Assembly (NCBI GenBank): GCA_963920575.1
Contig: OY986972.1
Location: forward strand, 11,854,010-11,918,009
Direction: 5' to 3'
Source: Narthecium ossifragum
Lineage: Eukaryota; Streptophyta; Magnoliopsida; Dioscoreales; Nartheciaceae
DNA: 64,000 bases
Shown piece by piece: positions 44,024-55,548 of this stretch. Made by a program: the position numbers and the translations under genes. The notes beneath the pieces were generated by a model, which did no database searches, had not been told where the DNA came from, and saw only the letters and a list, made by a program, of their open reading frames with translations. Each line of letters starts with the position of its first letter. The stretch's first letter is position 1.

Positions 44024-44797
44024 GGTAGTGTCCCAGCTGCCCGCACGAGAAGCACGTGACTGACGCGCTATCAGGCTGCTGACCCTGGCCTCCCCCTGAC
44101 AGAGCCTGCCCAGACGGCCCAGCCGTCAGGAGAAACTGGCCTGGCGGACTCGGCAACTGTGCCTGGACTGTTGCGGGTGCTGCGACCGCTGCTGAAAGCG
44201 TCGCTGACGCCGCTGGTTCCCTTTGCCGAATCCCCCTCTGAACTGGGGTCTCTGCGGTGTGCTGGTAGAGGATGCCGGTGGAACTGCCCGGCACCCCTCG
44301 TCTCGCAACTGCGCCCCTACTGCCAAGGCGCAGTCCAGAACTGCTGAGTACGCCTGGAAGCGGTAAGAACTGGTCCGTCGTCTGATCTCTGATCGAAGCC
44401 TCTGCTCAAATTGACATGCACTGGCCACTGGATCTGCTGCTACTGCCCCCGCGAAACGGAGCAAATGCGTGAACCGGGTGGCATACTGCTGAAACTCCAG
44501 TAAGACCACCACCGCGGTCCGCGCGTCGACCGGAGCGAGAACCCCCTCCTCGGCGAGAAGGGCCTCCTCCCGTGCGACCGAAACCGTCACTGGTGATGGC
44601 TCAGCCCGTCTAGCTCTGACCTCCCTGACAGGTGCTACCCTGTCTGGTCGGGCGGGTCGATCAAGTCGTGCCCCACCCCGACCATCAACCGAAGGTCGGC
44701 CTCGAGCTCCCGACATCTGCGCAATCACCAACAACAAACGAGCGTCCACTCGTTCGAAACCCAAGACAAAGCAGCACAACATAAAGCGGAAAAGCAT
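43947..44797 (-). pseudogene. Gag of element C, core deleted
   Basis: The N-terminal part (44797-44126) joins the end of the matrix-like region to QQYATRFTHLLRFAGAVAAD at about 44490. Compared with element A it lacks about 100 codons of capsid core, in frame. A frameshift then leads to the zinc knuckle CFSCGQLGHYRGDC (about 44005-44050). A further frameshift separates it from protease. Without a capsid core it should not form particles. Confidence 0.85.
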
Positions 44798-44903
44798 AAC
44801 ACATCAAAATGAGCATGCACAGATGTTCTAGACATAGAACTAACCCATTCCACGCTCAATCTCAACCGAATCCTGATCCTAAACCCTGGGACCTACAGCC
44901 TAT

Positions 44904-44915
44904 GCTCTGATACCA
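44904..44915 (-). other. Primer-binding site of element C (tRNA-iMet)
   Basis: The minus strand reads TGGTATCAGAGC, three bases from the 5' LTR. Confidence 0.94.
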
Positions 44916-44918
44916 AGC

Positions 44919-47310
44919 TGTCGCGCCCCGACCCGCGAAAGCCCAACCGGGCCGGGCGACGCGAACCGGAACCTAACCAACGCGGAAAAAGAACGGCGAG
45001 GGTTCCCTCTAACCTACGGGTCTCCCTAGCAATTCACCAAAAGCATCCCCAAAATAAAGATACAATATTATATTCAAGCCTCGAACCACAGATTTAAAAC
45101 TCAGAGTATTAATTATACAAAACCTCGGAGAGGGGAAGTTCAAATACAATATTACTCCCGTAGGAGACTATCTAACATAAGGGTAAAAGCGGTAAATATT
45201 GCCACCTCTCAAAAGCCACCAGGCGCCGCCGCACCGCCAACCAACTGCCCGATAGGGGGCCAAGGAAGAAGAGCTGACGCCTGCACCTGCAAAACGCAGC
45301 CCGGGTAGGAGTGAGCACTAAGCTCAGTAGGGATCTACACTACGACACACAGAAGGAAGAGGGAAACGCAACAGTGTCGCCCTCAAGTGGAATCTGGGTG
45401 TATACAGGGGTCCCATAACCCCACCGCGTGTCCCTGAGGCCCTGATCATGGTCTTCCAGCCGAGCTGGTCACATGTCAGGTCACACTCAGTAGCAGGAAA
45501 CGACACTGCTAACTCTCAACAGGACACTGAACACTGTTTGGTGGGAAGAGACACCACTGAGTAGGCAAAATCCTCTACTCAAGAGTTTTAAGAAGAACCG
45601 GACACCGGCTACACCTCAGATCCAACTCGAGGCCGACACGACCTCTACAATCATCAAGCCATAAGTGTACCAGTCATCTAAGCCTATCATCGGATCGACT
45701 GGACATCACAATTCAACCGGGTCCTAACAGCCCAACCCCGGTCCTAGGGCTAAGTCCGAGCTTCCAGCCTCGGGACGGCGACCCAAGGATCACCCACGCC
45801 CTAACCAATGCAACTAATGCACACAACAACAATGCATGCTATGAAATACACAGATAATAGGAAAGGCATGCAACAGTATGTCAAACATCATATAAGTCTA
45901 CTGGATCGCTGCAGCGGTACCACCAACCGCTGCCAGCCGATCCGCAGCGGGTCCCGGCATTACGACGGTACCGCGACCGTCAACCGCGGACTCCTGCAAC
46001 GGGAAGCAACCCCGAAAACGATGATGTACAAAACACAATATAATATTATATTCCGAAATATAATATTATATTCAAAAACACCCAAAGCCTCTACTTAGGG
46101 GCTAATTGATCCCGTCGATCCGACGTCCAAACGACGTCGGATTCAAGATCTAACTTAACCACCAGTAGGTGTATATACCAGGATTATCATATCCAAATTT
46201 TATAAACATCCAACGGTTGGATTAACGGGAACATTAATCAAAAATCGCTGATTAAACCAACTTACCCTTTAATTGCTGCAACGCAGCCCTCCAGCAAACA
46301 ATTCACGGGAAATCGTACATAAATCGGAAAACTATGAAAGAAGATCAAATGGAAAGCTAACGAGTAGAGCTACAACTCTTATGTTTATGAAAAGCCAAGA
46401 TCATGTACTCGCCGGCCGGAAAACTCGCCGCAAGCCGGCTGTTTCTCAAGAACAGCAGAAAACCAGAAATCCGAGACTAATCATCCATAAAACCTACTCA
46501 AATCTCAACTGATTAACATGAAACTTGAATCAGTTATTCTAACAGGTATAAGGAATCCAACAAAGCAAGGATCAACAAGATCTAACGGCTAGATCTCAAG
46601 CAAACCCGAAATGAACACAGTAGGTATAACCCTACCTAGCTGCGCTTTCCTCGGCTGATTCCCCGCGATTTGATCACCAACAAGCCTCCAAACCACTTCA
46701 GGGATCTTCCTCTAGTTGTCACGGATCCAACGAGCCAAAAAACACCCAATTTGGTGGTCGGAGGAGGGAGAACGGAGGTAGGAAAGCTCGGCTGCCGGAA
46801 CAGGGGAAGAACAGAGCTCTGGGGAGAAGAAGAAAGAGAGGAGAAGGAGGAAGAGGAGGGGAAGAAAAGAGGGGAAAGGGGGAGGGGAAAGCCGGGAAAG
46901 CCGGGAAAGAGGGGAAAAAGCTGGGGGAGGGGAGGAGAAAGTCCTCCCCCTCTGACAGGGGAGAACGACGGCCGTCGGTGGCCGTCCTCGCGAAGCAGAA
47001 AACCAACCGACCTCTCAAGGGAGGATCGATCCTTCATGCCGATTCACAAGGCTTTCTAGCACGCAGAGGATCGATCCCTTAGCCATAGAGGATCGATCCT
47101 TTGTGTGCTGAAAGCTAAACTTGGGCAAGAACTCAAGCCCAAGTCCGGATCTTTCGATCCCGGGTCCACCTAGCCATTCTAAACAAACACTAACACATAC
47201 AAGGCCAGTGTGTGTACACGCGGGTGTGAAACAAACCAACAAGGCGCAATTTACCAAATTGCCCTTGCGGTCTACCACGAGCCACAGGAGTAGAGGGGCA
47301 GGTCCTCACA
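44919..47310 (-). repeat. 5' LTR of element C
   Basis: Nearly identical to 37960-40355. Differences include a T/G at the start (44956), single bases near 45344 and 46306, and short indels in the purine-rich block (about 46820-46910) and near 47014. Confidence 0.95.
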
Positions 47311-47337
47311 CCCAGGTACCCCGGGTCTCACATATGT

Positions 47338-47414
47338 AGTGTCAAAAGTCACCACATCGCCAAATCTTTTGTAGCATTCTCTACTCCTTGCATCGGCCCA
47401 AAAAACATTCCTAA
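47338..47414 (-). pseudogene. FAR1/MULE transposase relic, DDE part
   Basis: The minus strand reads RNVFWADARSRECYKRFGDV and then VTFDTTY, the first catalytic Asp region of MULE/FAR1 transposases. It joins the part at 37291 downward when the TRIM is removed. On the other side it is cut by the CACTA terminus at 47415. Confidence 0.85.
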
Positions 47415-47449
47415 CAGTACAATAAAATAGGTCTATAGTGACAATAACA

Positions 47450-48070
47450 ATTGTCACCAATACCCTAAAATCCGCCACAGAAAAAGGTTCAGTGACGAGT
47501 TTAGGCTCTTCGCCTATACCTCCATGGCTGAAAGTTCAGTGACAACTTTGCTGCGTTGTCACAAAATCTGTTACTTTTCGTGACGAGTGTACTCGACACT
47601 GAAAGGTATTTGTGGCGACTACACTTGTCAAAGTTGATGCTAATTTGTGACAATCATTGTGGTCACATTAAATAAATTTGTTGTTACTATATGTTAAAAT
47701 ACACTTTAATTAGATTTTATTTATGACAACGTATATTTTTACCGTGACAAGTGATACTGTCACTGAAAGTAGTTTATAGTGACAACAAAAAGGTTGTCAC
47801 TAAATGTATTTACAGTGACAAGTGCTAACAACATTATTTGTCACTAATTCCATTATTAGTGACAACAAATGCTATCTAAGTTTGTCACACAATACTGAAT
47901 AGTTTACAACAATAAAAAGATTGTCACTAAATGTATTTACAATGACAAGTACTAACAACATTATTTGTCACTAATTCCATTATTAGTGATAATAATTGCT
48001 ATCTAAGTTTGTCACACAATACTGAATCTTGTTTTATTGACAATTTTTTCTGTCACTAAAATTTGTCATC
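47450..48070. repeat. CACTA subterminal repeat region
   Basis: Many TAGTGACAA and TTGTCACTA sites in both orientations, including a direct duplication of about 130 bp (around 47780-47905 and 47910-48030). Such subterminal motif arrays bind the transposase-accessory protein in CACTA elements. Confidence 0.75.
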
Positions 48071-48776
48071 AAACCTGATTTTTATTATTTGATATTTTAA
48101 TTTAAAATTAATCTTTAACTATAAGTAATATTTTTCTCTAAACAAACAAACACATTAATATGATTCAAATGAAAATAATTCATACCATAAAATATATTTC
48201 ATAAACAAACAAGGTATGTTGCTTATACAAAAAGATGAATTACTGCATACATGAAAGTTACATAATTATGTTAATTCAAAAGAGTACACTTAAATTACAT
48301 TAATATCCAAAACAAGTCCGATCGATATCCGCACCAGCTAACATTGATCTAACAGATCAAGTATCATGTATATAAAAAGGAAACAAAAGAAGAGAATTAG
48401 CATTTAGAAACATAAATACAGTGTGTATAATAGACAAATATATAAAAGGCAACATCACAATTTAAATTTAAGAAATAAAACGGACAGAGTCTTTCCTGTA
48501 TTTTTGACATTCTCCAATGGCACAACTGTTTAAACAGGTTTTTAACACATCTACAACATCTTTGCAATATAAAAGCCTATACATTGGTTTACCATTCTTA
48601 CATACAAATTGCTCATGTTATGCATTATGAAATAAGCATTTCCACAAGAGCAAAGCCAAGAGGCATAGGAGTTGCAATTAATAGCCACTGTTATAATCGA
48701 AATCCTAACAACTGAGCATGAGTCTTCAAATGCAGCATATTAGAGACTTGATTGTAAACTAAGTTTATGTAGAAGA

Positions 48777-48820
<44 letters not shown>

Positions 48821-49800
48821 TAGCATTTGGTGAGGACAACAAAGAGTTATAATCGAAATTCTAACAACTGAGCATGAGTCTTCAAATGCAGCATATTAGA
48901 GACTTGATTGTAAACTAAGTTTATGTAGAAGAGAGAGAGAGAGAGAGAGATTATTAGCATTTGGTGAGGACAACAAAGAAGTTATACTACATTATTGTGC
49001 TTCATAGCTGAGTACATCTATAAGGAAATTTAGCTTAGAAAATAGTTTCCGTTACAGCTACAATAGTCTGCTTCATAGTTGACTTCTCAATTGTAAAAGA
49101 TACTTGGTAGATTTGAGAAATCACATTCTTTTCATCATCCTCATTCAATCATTAAGGCACTTTCTCGATGCATCACCTAATCCACTCCATAATTAGTTTC
49201 CATATACATGCATATATAAAATTTCCTAGAATTTTTTATCCTCCAAACCCTCCCTTGGTTCCCTAATTAAAACTTCATGCTTTGGTAGCTGAATTAAGCA
49301 TAGTAATGATCCTTTGATTACAACTCATATAAAGATATATAGTCGCACTACCAAAAAATGACTTCAAGGTTTGTTTCTCCTAAGGATGGGAAGATTGTTG
49401 AGTACAAGCTAAGATATAGGCAATTAGGCCCATTCTTATAGAGGGTAATGGTGGATGGACAGCATATTAGGTGGATTTAAAGGCTAAGTTTGGTCTCTTT
49501 AAAAAGCTAGCTGGGGATCAGTTAGTTGCTTATATTTATAGAGAGACAGCTAGTTAGGCATGTGAGATGCGGAGACAGACAATCACACAAGTGAACTTGA
49601 ACCATGTAATGCTATTTTAAGAATGATTGACCACTTACCCTATTTGTATCAATAGAGGGCGATGCTCTGGATTTCGTCGCCCTAAATTGCGTCATGTTGT
49701 CGAAGAAGTTAGCCATACGTGCTTGAAACATAGCATCAACTTCACGTTGTACTTGGGCTTGAAGTTGGTCACAGAGTTCTTCTTCAACACGAGGTCTTAG
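48071..49800. other. AT-rich CACTA interior without a recognised gene
   Basis: Contains a direct duplication of about 150 bp with GA microsatellites (48691-48980). I see nothing coding. Confidence 0.6.
48691..48980. repeat. Duplicated segment with GA microsatellites
   Basis: Two direct copies sharing AACTGAGCATGAGTCTTC and TTATTAGCATTTGGTGAGG. Each contains a (GA)n run, about 18 units at 48780-48816 and about 10 at 48930-48950. Confidence 0.9.
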
Positions 49801-49854
49801 CTCAGCTCTAATCTCAACACGAATATCGTCGTTAACACTAGCTTTCGTCTCATC

Positions 49855-50820
49855 TCATAAACTTTGAATAATATCGGCATGTTTATCAACTCTTAAATTC
49901 TCCCTCATATTTTCAAGCATAGCTTCATTAGCCGACTCTACTACTCTCTGTACCTCCTCACGCATACTCTCTTGCTGTCTTGTCCTCTTGTATAGAGCCT
50001 TTTTTCCCGCACCTTTTCCACGAAAATACCCGGACTTTTCACTAAGAACATGTATCAAAATCTCGTCACGTGTGAAATATGATTCACTATCTTCCGCTTG
50101 TTGATTGACAAGATCATGTAGTTTGTCCTACATCAACAATTTCATAGTTTGTTAAAATTTTCCAAAAAGCAACAAATTGGGACAAAGATCAAGGCAAATA
50201 AAATATCACATTTACACTTACATGAACTTCCATAGATTTAGGATGAGACCATCGTAACTCTCCTTCTATATCTTTTTTAGTATGTTGCAATAACCAAATT
50301 TGATCAGGGGGTGCCTTTTCACCAGTTGTTGGGTCTCTCTATAATAAATAACATACTCAGTATTCTATCTTATATCCACAGGTGGCTAAGTTCATCAATC
50401 TTTTTTAAAAAGTGGAAGAGAAGGTACCGTTGACTCCTCAACTTCAGCAAATGATTTGGTCCTACAAGTATGCTTGGTTACAAGGTTGGCTCTATTCAAT
50501 TCATTTCTTTGACTTGCTTTCTGTATTACACATATGCAAATTAGAAATAAAAAATGAATCTAATAAACTATAAGTTTGAAAAAAAGTTAGAGCTCATTAA
50601 ACCTGAAACTTTTCAGATCCGAAGTGCTCTATCAAACGCTTCCAATCTTCGCTTTTACATCTTCAGAAAGATTGGCAAGGCTATCTTCATCCGTTTTAAA
50701 CTTTTTATAGCTTCCATGCAATTAATGGCCCAATCTCATTGGACCAATCGCCAAGTGCAACATGTCATCACGTGTAAGTCCTTCCGCATGTAGCTTCGAA
50801 ACCTAGTATCATAAGAATTA
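49855..50820 (-). pseudogene. Transposase_24-like CACTA gene
   Basis: In spliced-looking minus-strand pieces: KRLIEHFGSEKFQ (about 50600-50640), NELNRANLVTKHTCRTKSF (about 50450-50510), GEKAPPDQIWLLQHTKK with DIEGELRWSHPK (50230-50340), and ILIHVLSEKSGYFRGKGAG (about 49980-50060). This is the order of the plant Ptta/En/Spm family (PF03004) found with CACTA transposases. Introns lie between the pieces; at least one piece has stops. It may be the TNPA-like partner. Confidence 0.7.
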
Positions 50821-51042
50821 ATAGCCAATTTAATTAAGAGAAAAATCTGAATTTTGCATACTATTGATGAACAATGATATAGGCCAAATGATACATACAC
50901 ATTCATAAAACTAACTTGGAAACTTTTTATTGTATCTCTCTAGTACATTCTTTGGGTTCTCTCTTGAGAGTTCATTCTTGCACTCCATGGAAATGGTTTC
51001 AGTACAAAAATTATCCCAATTAACAAAAGACTATGAATTGGA

Positions 51043-51944
51043 TCATTGCCAAGGTTTGAAACAAAAAGTAATCAAGTTCATGCTTACTCTATGAATGGCC
51101 AAACTTCTTGGCAATTTTGAAGCACATAAATGCGAGCTTTGTTCACTGCTTAGATGATGTAAGTTATAACCTCCCTTTGCACAACCACTTCTTTCAAAAA
51201 TTGACAATCCATTGTGCCTGTCACATCTATCATCATTTCTAGGTGCTCTATTAAATTTTGTTTCCACACTATGCAAGTATCTTGAACAAAAAGTTAAACA
51301 TTTATCCACAATATAACCATCCGCTATAGATCCTTCCGGACGAGCTTTGTTGCGAATACCTATTACCATATGACAAAATTAGAAAATAGGCTTTTTAAAT
51401 TATATTAAAGAACTAGATTAAGACGTGAAAGATAATACTATGATAACACGCACCTTTCTATTGGATACATCCATCTATAGTAGACTGGTCCAGCAATTTT
51501 AGCTTCTTTTGCCAAGTGAATTGGCAAGTTGATCATAACATCAAAAAAGGCTGGTGGAAATATTGTTTTCATCTTGTACAATGTCAATGCAATTTGCTTA
51601 TCAAGTTGATCTAGATCATCTACTCTCTAAGACTTTGAGCACAAGTTCTTGAAAAAATTACTTAATTCAATTAATGGCTCACACACCTCCTTTAGTAGCA
51701 ATCCACATACTGCAAGCGGAAGTATTCTTTGCAAAAAAGTATGTGATGATCATGACACTTCAAACCATGTATTTTTCTTTCATTGACATTTACACATCTT
51801 TTGAGATTTTTGATGAAAACCCATCTGGTGCTTTCAAATTTGCCAAAAACTTGCAAAACATTATCTTCTCTTGTGGGGCTAAGGCGTAGCAAGTTGCAGG
51901 CAAACACACTTTATCCCCTTCAACACATGGATGGAGACTCTCTC
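51043..51944 (-). pseudogene. CACTA TNP2-like transposase, C-terminal part
   Basis: The minus strand reads CYALAPQEKIMFCKFLANLK, LSNFFKNLCSKS, PPAFFDVMINLPIHLAKEAK and AGPVYYRWMYPIER (the DUF4218-like region). After an intron-like gap come NKARPEGSIADGYI and DKCLTFCSRYL. Several stops are present. The upstream part continues past the two solo LTRs at 55549. Confidence 0.85.
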
Positions 51945-53270
51945 TGATACGAGCGGTCTACTCGTAATCCTCTCGTATCGGGTCTCTACTACTCCAATCA
52001 ATCAGAATTGGCATGATCGGACTTGATTTGAGTCCAATTGGCTGAATCTGGTCAGCTGGATCGGATCTGGCTCAAGGAATTGGATTGGGTTGGGTCTGGA
52101 TTAATTGGCTGAGTTTGGATTAGGTTTGAACTGGCTGAACCGGAATGGACTTGACTGAACCGGTTAGGTTTGGCTGAGTTGGTCAAGAGTTGGCTGGGAA
52201 GATCCGACGGCTGAGGAGTCGCCGGAGTAGATCACCGGCGTAGGGGCGGCGATCGGGATCTTGTTAGGAAGGGTTGTGGGTTGATGGGGAAGAGATCCAC
52301 CGGAGCGGATTGGTCGGATAGACGCCGGAGTGACGGGATCTGGAGGTCGACGGATCGGGTTTGGGTTCACCGGCGTCGGGGACGACGGGGAGCTCGACAG
52401 GAGGCTTGGGAACAGTTATGGAAGGTTAGGATCTGGTCTACGGAGGTCGGGGACAGGTTTTAAGAAGGTTTGGGGTGAGAACGGGGTCGGACAGGGGGTT
52501 GACGGCGATGGGGACGGAGGTCGGGTTGCCGGAGAAGGCACCGGAGAGGACGAAGGAGGAAGTGGAGGTGCTGGCCGACGCATGGGGCTTGGGAGAAGAG
52601 GTTGGCAGTCTTGGATGGCGACGGGGACGGCCGGAGAGGCTGGACGGTGGTGAAGCTCAGGTTCGGGCTTGAGGAAGAGAGGAGGAAAACGATGCTGAGG
52701 TGGCAGGTGATGAGGAGAGAGAGTGGTGATGTGGCGTTGACGTGGAGGAGAGAGAAAGTGGCGAGGAGAGAGAAAATACTGGTGGAGGCGGTGCCGGCTG
52801 CGGAGAAGATGACCGATGGAGAAGAAGGTGGATCGATGGTATCTGGTGGAATTAATATTACCTCTACTCATATGATATTTTACTCATATGATATTCTACT
52901 CCTATGATATTCTATCAACTATTCTTAATAATTCTCTTCATCCATCCTCATCATAATACAAACTAATGAGGTCCTTTTATAGAGACCTTGACAGAGTCCT
53001 AATCCAACTATGAAAACCCCCTTGCTTAATTAGCAAGTAATAAGGTTTCAAACTCAACTCAACTTCCTAACTCAAATGGACTCTTAATTAATTCATAACA
53101 ATCAAATATTAACTAGGACTCAATAAAATATAAAAGACTAATGATAAATCCTAATCAAATACTCTAGTTTGAACTAGGGAAGTCCAAGTCAAACTAGGAA
53201 AGAGGTTGAACCAGTTTGGTTCCTCTTCTCTGTTCGGGTCCAGTTGGTCGAGTCAGATCGACTCATATCA
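51945..53270 (-). mobile_element. F-type solo LTR in the CACTA transposase
   Basis: 1326 bp, TGATACGAGCGG to CTCATATCA, with TSD CTCTC (51940-51944 and 53271-53275). It is the reverse orientation of F1 and the H LTR. Confidence 0.93.
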
Positions 53271-53302
53271 CTCTCTAATACCTAAGTCCACAAGATCATA
53301 AC

Positions 53303-55543
53303 TGTGAGGACCTGCCCCTATACCCCTGTGGTTCGTTGTAGACCGCAAGGGCAATTTGGTAAATTGTGCCTTGTTGGTTTGTTTTACACCCGGGTGTGCA
53401 CACACTGACCTTGTTTGTGTTAGTGTTTGGTTAGAAAGGTTAGGTGGATCCGGGATCGAAAGATCCGGGCTTGGGCTTAAGTTTTAGCCCAAGTCTAGTT
53501 TTCTGCACCTAAGGAATCGATCTTCCTTGCTAGAAGATCAATCTTTTAGTGCCAGAAAGTCAAACCGATTTGTCAAGGAATCGATCTCTCTTGAGTCGGT
53601 TCGTTCGTCTATAAACCGAACGAAACCTTTTTCCTTTGATTTTTTTTGGAAAATCCGCGTTTTGAGCCGTGTTCTTGCTGGATTTGATTGTGTTTGAGGA
53701 CGATCCAAGGCCTAGTAGCTGGGATTGAAGCAGCTATTGCCTAGGTAGGGATTCCTATCTACTTGTTTTTCTGGATTTGAGAGTTTGGGTTTGATTGAAT
53801 CTTGTTTTGCTTAGATCTGTTAAAATACAAGTTTGTTTTCAATGAAACGTTTGGTTTTGTACTACAAGATCCCAGAGTTTTGTGGGATTTGGTGGAGTTT
53901 TTCGGCGGTATTTCTCGTCGGCGGTTCACCGGTGAACCCATTCGGATCGATCCCTCTCGAAGAGAGAACGATCTTTAGTGGGGCGTCATGCCCAGCCCGA
54001 GCGGGATCAATCCTTCTGTTGGAGAAGATCGATCCTTGCTTAGCTGGTATGGCGAGGTCCGTGTCATGAAGGAGATTGATCCTTCTGGTGGAGAAGATCG
54101 ATCCCTTCTGGTTGACAGGGGCAAGTTTTCTCCCAAGTACTAAGAAGATCGATCTTCTCTGGGAGAGAGATCGATCTCTTAGTGGCTGAGGGGCGTTTTC
54201 AATGGGTTTGCCCGTGGGGCTTCACATGTATGGTTTTTCTTTATAGTCTTATAAACTTGTACATACTCTTAAGCATGTTAACCCCATACTAGGGGCAGTG
54301 GTGAACCAGGAGAGTGATGTCTCCTGGGATGTTTAGAATGAGTGGGCGAGTAGCCCTATTTCTTTCCATAGCCTTGCATGCCGGCGTGCACCGAGGGCTT
54401 TTACATGCGTGGGTTGTCTCTGTTATTTGTGGGGCTGCTTCCCGATGCAGATTGCTGGTGAATTGGCTGACAATTGGTGGTGTACCACTACAGCAGTTCC
54501 AGACCTTAAATACATGTTCACCACCCCGGGCCGGTAGTGTGCCGAGCCCAGACCTTGTTATGTTCTCATCACATCCTGCTGCATGCTTAACTGCTTATTT
54601 TGTGCATGTTCATCGCATGCATCCCTGTTGTTCATTAGTTGCATGGTTAGGGCGTGGGCGATATGTGGGTCACCGTCCCGAGGCTGGAAGCTCGGATTTA
54701 GCCCCAGGACCGGGGTTGGGTAGTTTTGACCCGGTTTGAATTGTGGTGTCCAGTCAAATTCGATGATAGGCCTAGATGACTGGTACACCTATTGCTTGGT
54801 CATTGTAGAGGTTGTATCGGCCTCGAGTCGGATGCTGAGGTGTAGCCGGTGTCCTACTGTGTTGACTCTTGAGTAGAGGAGTTGCCTACTCAGCGGTGCC
54901 ATTTCCCGCATGCAATGCCGTTTCCCGCTTGTAAGCCTACAGTGTTCGTTTCTGCGTACTGAATGTGACCTGACATGTGACAATTTCTATTGGAAGACCA
55001 TGATCGTGGACCTTAGGGACACACGGTGGGGTTATAGGACCCCTGTATACATCCAGGTCTTACTTGAGGGCGACACTGTTGCGTTTCCCTCTTCCTTCTT
55101 GTGTCGTAGTTTAGTTTCCTTGCTGAGCTTAGTTGCTCACTCCTACCCGGGCTGTGTTTTGCAGATGCAGGCGTTAGCCCCTCTTTGGTGGCCCATATCG
55201 GGCAGTTGGTCGGCGGTGCGGCGGCGCCATGTGGAGTTTGAGAGGTTGCGATCTTTTACTGCTTTTGAACCCTATGTTAGTTAGTCTCCTATGGAAGTGT
55301 TTATATAAATGTTGTATTTGGATCTTCCCCTCTCCAAGGATATGTATATTAAATTCACTTGGGTTTTGAAATCTTGGGTTCGATGTTTGTTCAATTATGT
55401 CTTTTAAATTGAGGGTGTTTGTGATGAATCGTTAGGGAGACCAATAGGTTAGAGGGAACCCTCGCCAATTATTTTCGGCGTTTCGTTAAGTTCCGGTTCG
55501 CGTCACCCAGCCCAGTTGGGCTTTCGCGTGTCGGGGTACGACA
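53303..55543 (+). mobile_element. Tekay-like solo LTR in the CACTA transposase
   Basis: 2241 bp, TGTGAGGACCTGCCCC to GGGTACGACA, with TSD ATAAC (53298-53302 and 55544-55548). It is related to the LTRs of I, A and C, with its own U3: GGAATCGATCT motifs, TATAAA at 53610-53615, and a second GATCGATC cluster downstream (53943-54180). Frames inside are not genes. Confidence 0.93.
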
Positions 55544-55548
55544 ATAAC

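Larger units (their letters stand above)
37960..47310 (-). mobile_element. Element C: nearly full-length Tekay-like chromovirus, young but defective
   Basis: Minus-strand element with LTRs 37960-40355 (2396 bp) and 44919-47310 (2392 bp) and TSD CCCAG (37955-37959 and 47311-47315). The tRNA-iMet PBS is at 44904-44915. The order gag, protease, RT, RNase H, integrase, chromodomain runs from 44797 down to 40430. The LTRs differ only at a handful of bases and short indels, so insertion is recent. The inside has large lesions (see parts). It sits in the second repeat of the Cassandra TRIM. Confidence 0.96.
37297..47332 (-). mobile_element. Cassandra-type TRIM, split by element C
   Basis: Terminal repeats are 37297-37565 (269 bp) and 37643-37959 plus 47316-47332 (334 bp), in plus view TGTAACGG...GGGTCTCACA. 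A 77-bp centre carries a tRNA-iMet primer site on the minus strand (TGGTATCAGA, 37631-37640). TSD TATGT is at 37292-37296 and 47333-47337. Each repeat contains, on the minus strand, GGTTAAGCGTGCTTG and GGGATGGGTGACCCA (or close variants), matching the internal promoter half of plant 5S rRNA, the hallmark of Cassandra. No coding capacity. It sits in the FAR1/MULE relic. Confidence 0.9.

Noticed and set aside
44904..44915. tRNA-Met gene
   Set aside because: Only the 12-base primer complement is present, beside an LTR. The same applies at 12273 and 37631.
49347..49362. CACTACCAAAAAATGAC as the CACTA left terminus
   Set aside because: The subterminal GTGACAA field and the FAR1 junction place the end at 47415. 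No inverted partner of this site was seen. It may be a chance match or an internal relic.
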